This document shows, piece after piece, positions 55,312 through 64,000 of a DNA stretch of 64,000 nt. A model generated the notes under the pieces. It had not been told where the DNA came from, did no database searches, and was given only the letters and a program-made list of their open reading frames with translations. The position numbers and the translations under genes were made by a program. The number at the start of each line of letters is the position of its first letter. The first letter of the stretch is position 1. Origin of the DNA: Salivita marina (GTDB taxonomy: Bacteria; Pseudomonadota; Gammaproteobacteria; Pseudomonadales; Azotimanducaceae); contig JAYQNS010000002.1 of the NCBI GenBank assembly GCA_038144425.1, positions 744,001 through 808,000 of the forward strand, written 5' to 3'.

Positions 55312-55406
55312 GAAGCGTTTGTGCTGAACCCCTGGGGAGGGCGTGCGTACCTTAGGTGATACCGACCAAGGGTCGCCGAACTGTTAGAAGTTAAAATGCC
55401 AGAGTG

Positions 55407-57151
55407 CTAGGCAACGACAACTGCCGCAAGCGTCCACATCATTGCTGATAAAAGTGCGGTGTAGGCTGCGGGCTCAAATTGCGTCTTTACATGATCCATG
55501 AGGTCGCAGCCGGTGGTGGTCGCGCTAAGGATCGTCGTGTCGGATATGGGGGAGCACTGGTCACCGAACACGCCGCCATTCAGCACGCATGCAAAGCAAA
55601 TTGACAGATAGAGCTGGGGGTTCGAGATGTCCTGCGCTTCAGCGATGGCCCAGGCCAGGGGCATGGCAAGCGGAAAGGCGACCGCGTATGTGCCCCAGCT
55701 ACTGCCCGTAGAGACGGATGAAACAATAGTGAGGATGAGCAGGGCGGCGGGCAACGCGTAGTAGGGGAGCCGGTCTCCGAGAAGTTCGATGAGATATAGG
55801 CCTCCCCAGCTTCGGCGCTAATGCCCCCTAAGGTTATCGCCAGCATCATTATGGTTACAGCCACCACGACGCCCTTTAAGCCGATGCCGATACCGTCCAT
55901 TACCTGGCTGAGGCGCATTCCCTTTGAAAGGGCAATTAAGACCGCGAGCGACAAGGCCAAGCCAAAGGCCCAGTTCACCTTTGGAGTGCCGAGCCAGATG
56001 AAGCTTCCCACTGCGATGGTTATGAGTAGAACAAGCGGCGCAAGGAACTCGTAAACGGAAGGCGAATAGCCCGGCGGTACGTAATTGATGTGTAACTCGG
56101 GAGCGCTGATGGGTGCCGCGCCCTCCCTATCCAAGCGACCGGTTTGAGCCGCCCGCTGGTGCGCCTGCGAAAGGCCCTTCGCCGGAAAGCCAAAGAAGTT
56201 CAAGCTGACCATCAACGCGCCAAAAATGACGAGAAGGGAATAGAAACTGAAAGCTAAGCTGCTGAAATAAAAATTAATTCTGCTGGCCTCGGAGCTTAAG
56301 AAGGCAACCCCGGGTACGAAAATCAGGGCCTGAACGAAAAGAGGCCAAGCGTTAAAGGCCAGAAGGGATGCCACGGGGGCGCCCGTTGTATCCACGAGGT
56401 AGCTCGCTTCCTCGTGGCTGACCCCGCTTCTGTCCGCCAGAGGCTTAATCGCAACACCGGCTAGCACGGTGCTGATGCTGCCCCCCTGAAAAAAAACCAG
56501 GCCTAGGAGCCACGCCACAAGTTTCGCCGACCTTGGGCCGCGCACGTATCGTTTGGCCATGAATTCAGCGAACTGTTCTGCAGCGCCGGTTTTCGACCAC
56601 ACGCCCAACAATCCGCCGAGTAGCCAAAGATAAAGAAGAAGGATTCCGGCCGAATTGGGAGTGGCGAAGGCAGGCACCAGGACTTCATCAAGGAGGTTGA
56701 ATTTTCCAAGCATGAAGGCGCCCACCATCATCCCGGCGAAGAGGGAGGATAGGGGCTCTCGGGTTAGAAAACAGAGACCGATAGCGACGAGCGCCGGAAG
56801 CAAGGACCAAGCCCCGAAATGGGGGCTCGCTTTCAGCGTGGAAAAGTGCTTTTCGCCAGTTTGCGCATCAATCTCAAAAACCCACTGGCTCCCTAGGGCC
56901 GGCTTCTCTTGCGACTGGTCAAGGGCATGCTGGCGTAAGGGCGACTCTTCATAAGGCACAGCGTCTGGAATCAACACTGTTTTCTCATCTTGCAGAAAGT
57001 AGTGCTGGTTCTGGTTGTTGACGAAAACCTGAACGGTCGTTTTCTGCTCAACCCACGTTGCCTGCACAAAGAGGTGGACGTACACGCTGGCAAAGAGGGA
57101 TAGGGCGAAGGCCCAAAATGCAGGAGGAAATAGCGCCGGTGACTTATTCAT
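55407..57151 (-). CDS. NhaC-type Na+/H+ antiporter (frame broken)
   Basis: NhaC-superfamily transporter of about 581 residues with some 11-12 helices. A first helix (about 8-28) precedes an unusual periplasmic segment of about 85 residues (including TTVQVFVNNQNQHYFLQDEK), then the transport core with FFQGGSISTVLAGVAIKPLAD and ASYLVDTTGAPVASLLAFN. The frame breaks at CCCC 55804-55807 on the plus strand; one extra base gives EAGGGLYLIELLGDRLPYY, then VSSVSTGSSWGTYAVAFPLA and GDQCSPISDTTILS, the conserved end. Homologues transport Na+, malate/lactate or amino acids, so substrate is uncertain. Confidence 0.88.
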
Positions 57152-57200
57152 TTTAGGGTTGGCAACTCAAAAATTCCTCCTAAAGATTCTTGCGCCGAAG

Positions 57201-58226
57201 CTATTTTCCAAGAATTTTCCCTAGGGCATGGACCAGTTTCTCCCCCGATGCTTCATCGACATTCAGGCAGGTGACCGCCCTAAGCCGCCTTTCTCCAAAA
57301 GCACCAATCAGAACGTCTTCGTTCTTAAGGAGGTCAACAATTTCCGCGGCCGGGGGCGAATCCTCGGTGACGTCGAAAATGACGATGTTGCTGTCGACGG
57401 GGAGGACACGTTCGATTCCCGGGATGTCCTCTAGCCGCTTGCCAATGGAGGCAGCCAACGCATTGTCGAGGGTCAGTTGCTCAAGGTGATGGTCCAGGGC
57501 GTATAGGCAGGGCGCCGCCAGAACTCCGGACTGCCTCATGGCGCCTCCCAGAGCCTGTTTCTGGCGCCATGCGTGTTCGCAAAATTCCGCAGAGCCAGCC
57601 AGCACCGCGCCGCACGGGGCGCCGAGGCCCTTCGAGAAATCGATCCACACCGAGTCGAAGTCGCGGGCATAGCGCGCGGCGGAGATGCCGGTCTTTACCA
57701 CCGCATTCATCAGCCTCGCTCCGTCCATATGGGTGACAAGCCCGGCAGTCTTCGCTGTCTTCGCAACGGCGTCGATCGTCTCCAAAGGCCATATCGCTCC
57801 GCCGCCCAGATTCGAGGTTTGTTCCACCAGTAGCATCTTGCTGACGGGCATGTAGCGAGAGGCGGGCCGAAGCGCACTACGCACGTCCTCCGCTGAAAAA
57901 ATTCCGTTCTTTCCATGCAAGGGGTGTAGGACCACGCCGCTAAGAGCGGCAGGAGAGCCGCATTCATAGTTCAGGAGATGACAGCTCGCGTCGCAAATTA
58001 CCTCATCGCCGGGATTGCAATGGACCCGGACCGCGATTTCGTTACACATCGTCCCGGATATCATGAACACCGCCGCCTCTTTCCCCAAAAGCTCGGCCAC
58101 TCGGGCCTCCAACTGAGCGGTGGTGGGATCCTCGCCCTTCTGCTCGTCTCCAAGGGGGGCTAGAAGTATCGAATCCAGCATGGCTTTGGTCGGAAGCGAC
58201 TTAGTATCTGCGTAGAAGTCGTGCAT
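57201..58226 (-). CDS. Low-specificity threonine aldolase (PLP)
   Basis: Beta-eliminating lyase-family enzyme of 341 residues cleaving beta-hydroxy-amino acids such as L-threonine to glycine and an aldehyde. Visible are DEQKGEDPTTAQLEARVAEL, GTMCNEIAVRVHC at the cofactor ring, HMDGARLMNAVV with the PLP-binding Asp, and Lys199 in DFSKGLGAPCGAVLAG. The gene ends 49 bases before the NhaC start in the same direction, suggesting an operon in which the antiporter may move an amino acid or related compound; this is inference. Confidence 0.9.
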   Translation of the reverse strand: MHDFYADTKSLPTKAMLDSILLAPLGDEQKGEDPTTAQLEARVAELLGKEAAVFMISGTMCNEIAVRVHCNPGDEVICDASCHLLNYECGSPAALSGVVLHPLHGKNGIFSAEDVRSALRPASRYMPVSKMLLVEQTSNLGGGAIWPLETIDAVAKTAKTAGLVTHMDGARLMNAVVKTGISAARYARDFDSVWIDFSKGLGAPCGAVLAGSAEFCEHAWRQKQALGGAMRQSGVLAAPCLYALDHHLEQLTLDNALAASIGKRLEDIPGIERVLPVDSNIVIFDVTEDSPPAAEIVDLLKNEDVLIGAFGERRLRAVTCLNVDEASGEKLVHALGKILGK

Positions 58227-58375
58227 GGCAGCTTTTGCCTTCTAGGGTGGCTGGTTCGCGTTAGGGTAGTGCCCAGGGAGCGCCGAGGCTAACGAAAATT
58301 TTGATGTCCTTAAGTTCGCCCAACACCGGCTTTTGGCCTAAGCTGGGAAGAAGAGGTGAGGGGAAGAGAAACGGC

Positions 58376-58726
58376 GTGACTCACGTTCGAAGTTGGGGAT
58401 CGCTGCTATTCATACTGCTTGGAATAGCGGGCGCGCCTCTCGTAGCGGCGGAGCCCCCCGAGGCCAGGACCTTGGAGCTCTGGGCTCGTAGCTGTGCCCT
58501 GTGCCATATCGATGGAAACGCAGGGGCCCCCCGGGTAGGAGATTCCGATGCTTGGCAGCCTCGGTTGGCGCAGGGGCGTGAGACCTTGCTAAGGCATACC
58601 GTGGAGGGCTTGAACAGCATGCCGCCGCTGGGCTACTGCATGGCGTGCGAGCGAGAAGATTTCCTCTCCATGATCGATTTTATGACCGGCGGGCTTGAGG
58701 GCGCGCCCATGGGAGCAACGCCATGA
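58376..58726 (+). CDS. Exported cytochrome c5-type protein
   Basis: About 116 residues from the GTG at 58376, with a signal peptide (1-25, ending VAAEP) and one c-type haem: CALCH at 40-44, the Met ligand at 82 in SMPPLGYCMAC, and a likely disulfide Cys88-Cys91. This arrangement is that of cytochrome c5/c555. Its stop overlaps the ATG of the lactone oxidase gene. So it is probably the electron acceptor of that periplasmic flavoenzyme (inference). An earlier in-frame ATG at 58301 is less likely because it would put 25 polar residues before the signal. Confidence 0.85.
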   Translation: MTHVRSWGSLLFILLGIAGAPLVAAEPPEARTLELWARSCALCHIDGNAGAPRVGDSDAWQPRLAQGRETLLRHTVEGLNSMPPLGYCMACEREDFLSMIDFMTGGLEGAPMGATP

Positions 58727-60081
58727 TCCCTCGCTGGTCTCGCCGTCGTTTTTTGGCTCACAGCGCTCTGGCTGTGCTCTTCGCCTCCTCCCAACCCCCT
58801 GCAGCAGCCCAGCGTTCCTTGCCCTGGCGCAATTGGTCCGGTGGCCTTGTCTGTCATCCCAAGGGGCGCTTCTCGCCTTCTTCTGAAGCTTCCTTGAGCG
58901 AGTTTCTGGCCAGCTCCTCCGGACCTATCCGTCCCGTGGGTGCGGGGCACTCCTTTTCACCCCTGGTGCCGACCGACGGGCATCTTGTGGTCCTTGATCA
59001 GCTTAGCGGTCTGCTGGGACACGACCCCAGCACGCTCGAAGCTACCTTTGGCGCGGGTACGCGCTTAGGCGATATGGGGCCACCACTGGAAGCCGTGGGT
59101 CAGGCGATGCTGAACTTGCCGGATATCGACCGCCAAACTCTCGCTGGGGCCACGGCAACGGCAACCCATGGGACGGGTATTGGTTTCACCTGCCTCTCGG
59201 CTTACGTACAGCAGCTCAGGCTGGTGACGCCCCGTGGAGAAGTCCTAGACGTAGGCCCAGACCACGAGCTCTTTGACGCCGCCCGGGTAAGCCTCGGGGC
59301 CCTTGGGGTTGTCACCCGCATGACCCTAAAGAACCGAACGCCTTACCGTCTCAAGGCCCGTAACTGGGTGGCGCCCATAGAAGAGGTGCTTGAGCACTTC
59401 GACGCGCAAGCTGCGGCGCATCGGCATTTTGAAATGTTTCCCCTCACCCATTCTGACTACGCCCTGACCTTAGCCATCGATGAGACAGACGAGCCCGTGA
59501 ATAATCCGGCCCCTTCTCCTGAGGAGGAGGCGGCCTTCGGAGAAGCCATGGCGTACTGGGCGAGCGTACCGCCCCGGGATCGGCAACCCCTGGTGGATGG
59601 ACTGGCTCAACAAATTGAAGCCACGGAGGCGGTCGATTCCTCTTACAGAATTCTCAGCAACGTCCGAAACGGCCGCTTCAACGAAATGGAGTACGCCGTA
59701 CCCCTCGCTGCGGGCGCGGAGTGCCTTCGGGAGATTTTGCGGACCATTAAGGAGAAAGAAATTGACGTGGTCTTTCCCTTGGAATATCGCTACGTCAAGC
59801 GGGACGACACGCTCCTCAGCATGAGTTCCGGCCATGAGGAGCACGCAGCCATCTCTATCCATCGCATGGCTTCGGAAGATTACCGGCCCTATTTTGATCT
59901 TATAGAGCCGATCTTCTGGAAGTACGGGGGGCGGCCCCACTGGGGGAAGATTCATTCCCTTGGGGCGGCGGAGCTGACCCAGTTGTACCCTCGCTTTAAG
60001 GAGTTCCAGGCGATCCGGGAGGCCCTCGACCCCGAGGGCCGAATGCTGAATGAGCACCTGCGTCGGGTGTTCCTCGCTTGA
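58723..60081 (+). CDS. Tat-exported D-arabinono-1,4-lactone oxidase-like flavoprotein
   Basis: FAD-linked oxidase of 452 residues in the aldonolactone oxidase/VAO superfamily. An RR-type twin-arginine signal (SRRRFLAHSALAVLFA, residues 6-21) is followed by the FAD domain (RPVGAGHSFSPL, LAGATATATHGTG) and the C-terminal ALO domain with PHWGK, the family HWxK motif. Oxidises sugar lactones or related alcohols. The ATGA overlap with the cytochrome c5 gene, and a Tat-exported PLP-type protein gene 18 bases on, indicate a periplasmic three-gene unit. Confidence 0.88.
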   Translation: MIPRWSRRRFLAHSALAVLFASSQPPAAAQRSLPWRNWSGGLVCHPKGRFSPSSEASLSEFLASSSGPIRPVGAGHSFSPLVPTDGHLVVLDQLSGLLGHDPSTLEATFGAGTRLGDMGPPLEAVGQAMLNLPDIDRQTLAGATATATHGTGIGFTCLSAYVQQLRLVTPRGEVLDVGPDHELFDAARVSLGALGVVTRMTLKNRTPYRLKARNWVAPIEEVLEHFDAQAAAHRHFEMFPLTHSDYALTLAIDETDEPVNNPAPSPEEEAAFGEAMAYWASVPPRDRQPLVDGLAQQIEATEAVDSSYRILSNVRNGRFNEMEYAVPLAAGAECLREILRTIKEKEIDVVFPLEYRYVKRDDTLLSMSSGHEEHAAISIHRMASEDYRPYFDLIEPIFWKYGGRPHWGKIHSLGAAELTQLYPRFKEFQAIREALDPEGRMLNEHLRRVFLA

Positions 60082-60099
60082 GCTAAGGGAGCGGGCTTA

Positions 60100-61349
60100 A
60101 TGCGTCGTCGTGACTTTTTGGGCGTGTCGGCGGGGCTGGCGGCCACTGCAGCCGCCGGCGGGCTTTTGTGGGCTCCCAGCGTGCAGGCCAGGCCTCGACC
60201 AACAGCCCACGACGCCTACTTTTCAAAGCTCAACGACCTTCTGAAGCGCGCGGGGCCTGGACGCCCGGTTATGCTTGTTGATACCGCGCGAATGAATCGG
60301 AACATTGATCGCCTCTCGTCCTCGGTCGGCGGGGGAAAGCAATATCGAATCGTCGTGAAATCCTTGCCGTCCGTTCCGCTTCTCGACGAGGTCCGTCGGC
60401 GAGCAAAAACCGAAGCGATGATGGTTTTTCATCAGCCATTTTTGAATGCGGTGGCCCAGGCCTTCCCAAATTCCGATGTTTTGCTGGGTAAGCCCATGCC
60501 CGTGGCCGCGGTGGAGACCTTCTATAGGACGCTTGGCCCAGCGAAGTTTGACCCTGAAACGCAAGTGCAGTGGCTGATTGATTCCCCGGAGCGTCTTCTT
60601 CAGTACCAGGCTCTGGCCCGGAGCCTTGGGGTCAAAATGCGGGTTAATTTTGAGATTGACGTTGGCTTGCACCGCGGTGGACTTGCAGAGCCAGAGGTCC
60701 TGAGCTCAGCCTTAGCCGTGGTGGCTTCTGATCCAAAGCATCTGAGCGTCAGTGGGCTCATGGGTTACGAGCCTCATTTGACAGGCATGAAGGCCGATCT
60801 TAGTCACCCCGAGGTACAAAAGGTTCTGAGCCGCTTCCACGGCTTTATTGACCGCCTTCGCGCCGCGGACCTCGATCCCGGGAAGCTCACCCTGAACGGT
60901 GCCGGTAGCCACACCCTCAAGATTTACGAAAAGGACCGCACCTTCAATGATCTCTCAGCGGGATCGGGGTGGTCATGCCGACGGACTTCGACACCCACCA
61001 CTTAGCTGGCCACGAGCCTGCCCTCTTTATCGCGGCCCCGATCCTAAAGCGCTATCAAAAGAATCCCTTCTTAGAAAATACGCCCGCCGCTATGGCGCAG
61101 ATTTATTACCTCTACGGCGGCTACTGGAAGGCCAAGATGGCGTCGCCTAGGGTTGTGGGGGAGCCGATATACCGGAGCACCAACCAAACCCCCATATCGG
61201 CGTCTGCCGACATTGACTTGGAGGTTGACGATTACATGTTTCTGCGGCCCACCCAAAGCGAGGCCGTCATGCTCCAGTTCGGCGATCTGCTTCCCGTTAC
61301 AGATGGCGACATCGCGGGGCGCTGGCCCGTCTTTCATCAAACGGGCTAG
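60100..61349 (+). CDS. Tat-exported DSD1/alanine-racemase-fold PLP enzyme (frame broken)
   Basis: PLP-dependent fold III protein, about 416 residues after repair. A Tat signal starts RRRDFLGVSAG (2-12). The catalytic Lys is probably in YRIVVKSLPSVPLL. Other landmarks are VNFEIDVGLHRGGL, SGLMGYEPHL and NGAGSHTLKIYEKD. The frame breaks at GGGG 60966-60969; one extra G gives SGVVMPTDFDTHHLAGHEP and the C-terminal domain ending at 61349. The nearest families are D-threonine aldolase and D-serine dehydratase. PLP enzymes are rarely exported by Tat, which makes this gene notable. Confidence 0.83.
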
Positions 61350-61391
61350 CTTCCTGGAAGTTTGCCTGCGTGACGAGCCGGTCTTAGGAGG

Positions 61392-63275
61392 CTAGTCCCG
61401 TCGCAGCTCAAGCCCTTCCAAACGCCCAGCGTCGCGCCATGCTTTCATCAGCTCGAAAAACTCGATGGGCCCAGCGCCATAGGTATTGTTCTGAGGCTTC
61501 ACGTTAACGTGGCCCTCGTTGTTGTAATACCCGGGGGTGCAGGATCGTTGGAAGTCCTCAGTTAAACGAGCCTTTTCTATGATGGTTTGTATCCATCCGT
61601 CTTCCGCCTGCTGAGTCGCCTCGATTCGACTCGCGCCTTGCCTTCGCGCTTCCCCCAGGATGTAGGCAAGGTGCTTGCTGTTCTCATCAAGCGAGACCGT
61701 ATAGGTTGCCGTGAATCCGGCTTGAGCGGGGCCGAAGAAAAAGCAATTTGGAAAGCCTTTCACATGCATCCCATGGAAGGTGGCCAAGCCATCGGACCAT
61801 TTCTGCGACACGGTTAAGCCATCTACCCCGACGATGCTATAGCCGGCTCGCCTTGAATAGTCCGTGCCAACCTCAAAGCCCGTCGCAAATATGATGCAGT
61901 CGACTTCGTATTCCCTTCCGCCAAAAACGGGTCCTTTCTCCGTAAATTCGTCGAGCCCAGCCCCTTGCGTGTCGACCAGATGTACGTTTGGCCGGTTGAA
62001 GGTGTCTAGATACTCGTCGTGAAAGCAAGGCCGCTTGCAGAATTGGCGGTAGTAGGGCTTGAGCGCGTCAGCGGTCGCCTTGTCCTTGACCACTTGATCG
62101 ACGCGCCCTCGAATTTTCTCCATGTTCGCCATATCGGCAAGCTCGATTCTCCGTGCCGCATCGACGTATTCCATGCCTCTTCGCGTAAGGTAGGCTTTAA
62201 GTCCCAAGCGATACAGGTCCTTGGTGAAAAGCCCTCCAAGGGCCCAGCCGGCGATCCTGGCCTTGGACGGCGCGTGATTGCTCAGGGCGCCGAAGATGTT
62301 TCGGAAAGCATCGGTCCAGCCATCACGCACCAAGTCCTCTTTGACCGGTGCGCCTGTCAGAAGGGATTCGAAATTTACCTGCCTCTTGTATTGCCAGCCG
62401 GGTTCTTGCGCCTCGAGCCACTTCGGGTCCGTCGGCTGGTTATTCCGCACGCTGATTGAAGAGGGTGTGCGTTGGAATACGAAAAGCTCCTTGGCAGCCG
62501 CGCCGAGGTGGGGAACGCACTGCACAGCCGTGGCGCCCGTGCCGATGATTGCTATACGCTTGTCGTGAAGCCTATCCAGACCCCCGTGAGCGTTTCCTCC
62601 CGTGTAATCGTAGTCCCACCGGCTGGTGTGAAAGGTGTGTCCTTTGTAGGTGCTGATGCCCTTTATCGCCGGTAACTTAGGGCGATTGAGGGGGCCGTTC
62701 GAGTGCACGATATATTGGGCTCGAATTTTGTCGTCGCGGTTGGTTTTTACGGTCCAGCGGCGTGCGCCCTCATCCCACTGGGTCGAAAGCACCTCGGTCT
62801 GCATCAGCGCCTTTTCCTTTAAGGCAAATTTTTCGGCAAGGACTCGGCAATATTCGAGGGTTTCTGGCGCATCGGTGTACTTTCTCTTGGGAACGAACCC
62901 CGTTTCTTCAAGCATGGGTAGGTAGACGTAGGCTTCGATGTCGCAGGAGGCGCCGGGGTAGCGGTTCCAGTACCAAGTTCCACCAAAATCCCCGCCCTTT
63001 TCGATCAGGGCGATGTTGTCGATACCGGCTTCGACGAGCCTGGCGGCGGCAAGCATCCCTCCAAAGCCGCCCCCGATAATGGCGACATCAAAGTCCTTTT
63101 CGACGGGTTCGCGTTGAAAGCCAGGCTCCACGTAGGGGTCGTCGACATAGCGGGAAAAGTCTCCCGTTACCTCGAGATACTGATCGTTGCCGTCCGCTCG
63201 GACCCGCTTATCCCGTTCAATCTGGTACCGCTCGCGAAGTGCTTCAAAATCAAACTCTAAGGCCCCTTGTTCCAT
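61392..63275 (-). CDS. Baeyer-Villiger-type flavin monooxygenase
   Basis: FAD/NADPH monooxygenase of 627 residues that inserts oxygen into ketones or oxygenates heteroatoms. Visible are the FAD motif AIIGGGFGGMLAAARL, GTWYWNRYPGASCDIEAYVY, the BVMO fingerprint region YKGHTFHTSRWDYDY, the NADPH Rossmann motif IIGTGATAVQCVPHL and a late FATGFEVGTDY. About 60 residues precede the FAD domain, as in the cyclohexanone/phenylacetone monooxygenase-like group with long N-termini. Start MEQGALEFDFEAL at 63275 follows GAGGAAGGGAAGG. Gene intact; substrate unknown. Confidence 0.92.
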   Translation of the reverse strand: MEQGALEFDFEALRERYQIERDKRVRADGNDQYLEVTGDFSRYVDDPYVEPGFQREPVEKDFDVAIIGGGFGGMLAAARLVEAGIDNIALIEKGGDFGGTWYWNRYPGASCDIEAYVYLPMLEETGFVPKRKYTDAPETLEYCRVLAEKFALKEKALMQTEVLSTQWDEGARRWTVKTNRDDKIRAQYIVHSNGPLNRPKLPAIKGISTYKGHTFHTSRWDYDYTGGNAHGGLDRLHDKRIAIIGTGATAVQCVPHLGAAAKELFVFQRTPSSISVRNNQPTDPKWLEAQEPGWQYKRQVNFESLLTGAPVKEDLVRDGWTDAFRNIFGALSNHAPSKARIAGWALGGLFTKDLYRLGLKAYLTRRGMEYVDAARRIELADMANMEKIRGRVDQVVKDKATADALKPYYRQFCKRPCFHDEYLDTFNRPNVHLVDTQGAGLDEFTEKGPVFGGREYEVDCIIFATGFEVGTDYSRRAGYSIVGVDGLTVSQKWSDGLATFHGMHVKGFPNCFFFGPAQAGFTATYTVSLDENSKHLAYILGEARRQGASRIEATQQAEDGWIQTIIEKARLTEDFQRSCTPGYYNNEGHVNVKPQNNTYGAGPIEFFELMKAWRDAGRLEGLELRRD

Positions 63276-63563
63276 CACCTTCCCTTCCTCGCACAGTTTG
63301 GTCTTCACCCGTTTGAACGGCGCTTCGGCGAGTGCGCCCAGGCTTTTCGTTGATTAACAGCCTGCTCGAACGCTAGGAAAATTGCCATAAGCGCGGTTGG
63401 GAAAAAACCCTAGGGAACCTACCCACCACTTCCGCCGATTGCATACCTTGCCTTCGAGCGTCCAAGCAGACGGCGAAAAACAGGCGCTGGCTTGCTCCTA
63501 AGGCAATACCCTGAAAGGCTAGCAGCGAGACGAAGACCCCTTTGGTCGAGGATGGCAAAAGTC

Positions 63564-64000
63564 ATGAGTTCAGGAAGGCTGCAACGAAAGATTGGGCTTG
63601 GCGGCGCGGTTTTTCTTCTAGTCGGACACATTGTTGGGGCTTCGATCTTCATCCTTCCAGGCCAGCTTGCGGGAGAGGCAGGACCAGCGGTATTCCTCGC
63701 GTATCTGATTGCAAGCATTCCCGCGATCGTGAACTGCCTGATTGCAGCGCAGGTTGGCAGCATCTTGCCCGTGAGTGCCGGGGATTACGTGTTTACAAGT
63801 TTGGCGCTCCATCCGTTGCTGGGCTTTCTCAAGGTCTGGTCCGGTATGCTGAGTCTCATTGTAAGTGTGCCGATTCTTGCCTTCGGCTTTGCTGATTACA
63901 TGGCATTTTTCGTGCCGGAGGTGCCCCGCCTCGTTATTGCGTTGGGCATTGTGCTGGCGGTGGTAACGGTGAACTTGCTTGGGCTCCAGGCGAGCGTTCG
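63564..64000 (+). CDS. APC superfamily amino acid permease (cut by window end)
   Basis: The first 145 residues of a transporter that runs off the window. It begins MSSGRLQRKIGLGGAVFLLV and shows helix 1 with GHIVGASIFILPGQLAG, the G-x-G-type substrate/Na+ site of amino acid-polyamine-cation permeases, then helices around 40-60, 88-112 and 122-142. A second in-frame ATG at 63552 has only an adjacent GAGG; 63564 gives better spacing. It is divergent from the monooxygenase gene across 288 bases. Substrate cannot be set from this fragment. Confidence 0.85.
   Translation, partial: MSSGRLQRKIGLGGAVFLLVGHIVGASIFILPGQLAGEAGPAVFLAYLIASIPAIVNCLIAAQVGSILPVSAGDYVFTSLALHPLLGFLKVWSGMLSLIVSVPILAFGFADYMAFFVPEVPRLVIALGIVLAVVTVNLLGLQASV

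Noticed and set aside
3269..61349. Programmed ribosomal frameshifting as cause of the split genes
   Set aside because: The breaks occur in unrelated families at non-conserved places, lack slippery heptamers with downstream structures that I can see, and follow homopolymer lengths.

Overview
The window reads as one contiguous piece of a moderately GC-rich gammaproteobacterial chromosome. It has a Gram-negative envelope gene set (MlaC/MlaA-like proteins, lipoproteins, tripartite RND efflux), Coq4-type quinone proteins and many oxidative catabolism enzymes. Gene content recalls marine Halieaceae/Cellvibrionales-type lineages, but that is inference from gene families, not a phylogenetic result. 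No rRNA, tRNA, CRISPR, IS element or phage block was recognised.

Layout: 1-2.4 kb, desaturase, TetR regulator and an anchored barrel-like protein. 2.4-10.6 kb, redox and detoxification genes (glutamate-synthase-like flavoenzyme, aldehyde dehydrogenase, MDR reductase with a TetR regulator, GST, SDR); two promoters here share an operator-like sequence. 10.7-13.7 kb, cell shape (orphan MreB, M23 peptidase, bactofilin). 13.8-19.3 kb, Coq4, GST-like, DJ-1-like, MFS and DsbA-fold isomerase genes. 19.3-25 kb, a tightly coupled lipid-transport-type operon (MlaC, MlaA, MMPL/HpnN-like, LTA-synthase-like). 25-31 kb, TPR protein, ChaN lipoprotein, and a RidA-PhyH-MBL operon. 31-42 kb, a cluster of exported small proteins around a lipoprotein copper amine oxidase and a Rieske oxygenase. 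42-46 kb, RND efflux pair. 46-52 kb, a minus-strand run (exported family protein, serine hydrolase, N-acyl-D-amino-acid deacylase-like amidohydrolase, small protein, PhyH dioxygenase). 53-55 kb, SPFH/NfeD pair with a small leader gene and a broken Coq4-like gene. 55-64 kb, NhaC antiporter, threonine aldolase, an exported cytochrome/lactone oxidase/PLP enzyme trio, a Baeyer-Villiger-type monooxygenase and the start of an amino acid permease.

The most unusual content is a family of exported proteins of about 135-260 residues that I count nine times in the window (2483-3226, 31020-31727, 32095-32871, 32944-33723, 38525-39244, 39282-39689, 41305-41715, 51164-51895, 52177-52905). They are built from one or two copies of an approximately 110-residue domain whose pattern suggests a dimeric alpha/beta-barrel (EthD/ABM/DUF1330-like) fold. 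They fall into two subgroups, one carrying a spaced cysteine pair per domain, and twice they sit beside paralogous beta-rich small proteins. No function is known to me.

About 18 genes-worth of reading-frame breaks can each be repaired by changing the length of a short homopolymer by one base, mostly G-runs. This points to residual long-read sequencing error rather than real pseudogenes, and I annotate such genes across the break. Two in-frame TAG codons (serine hydrolase, Coq4-like) are not explained that way.
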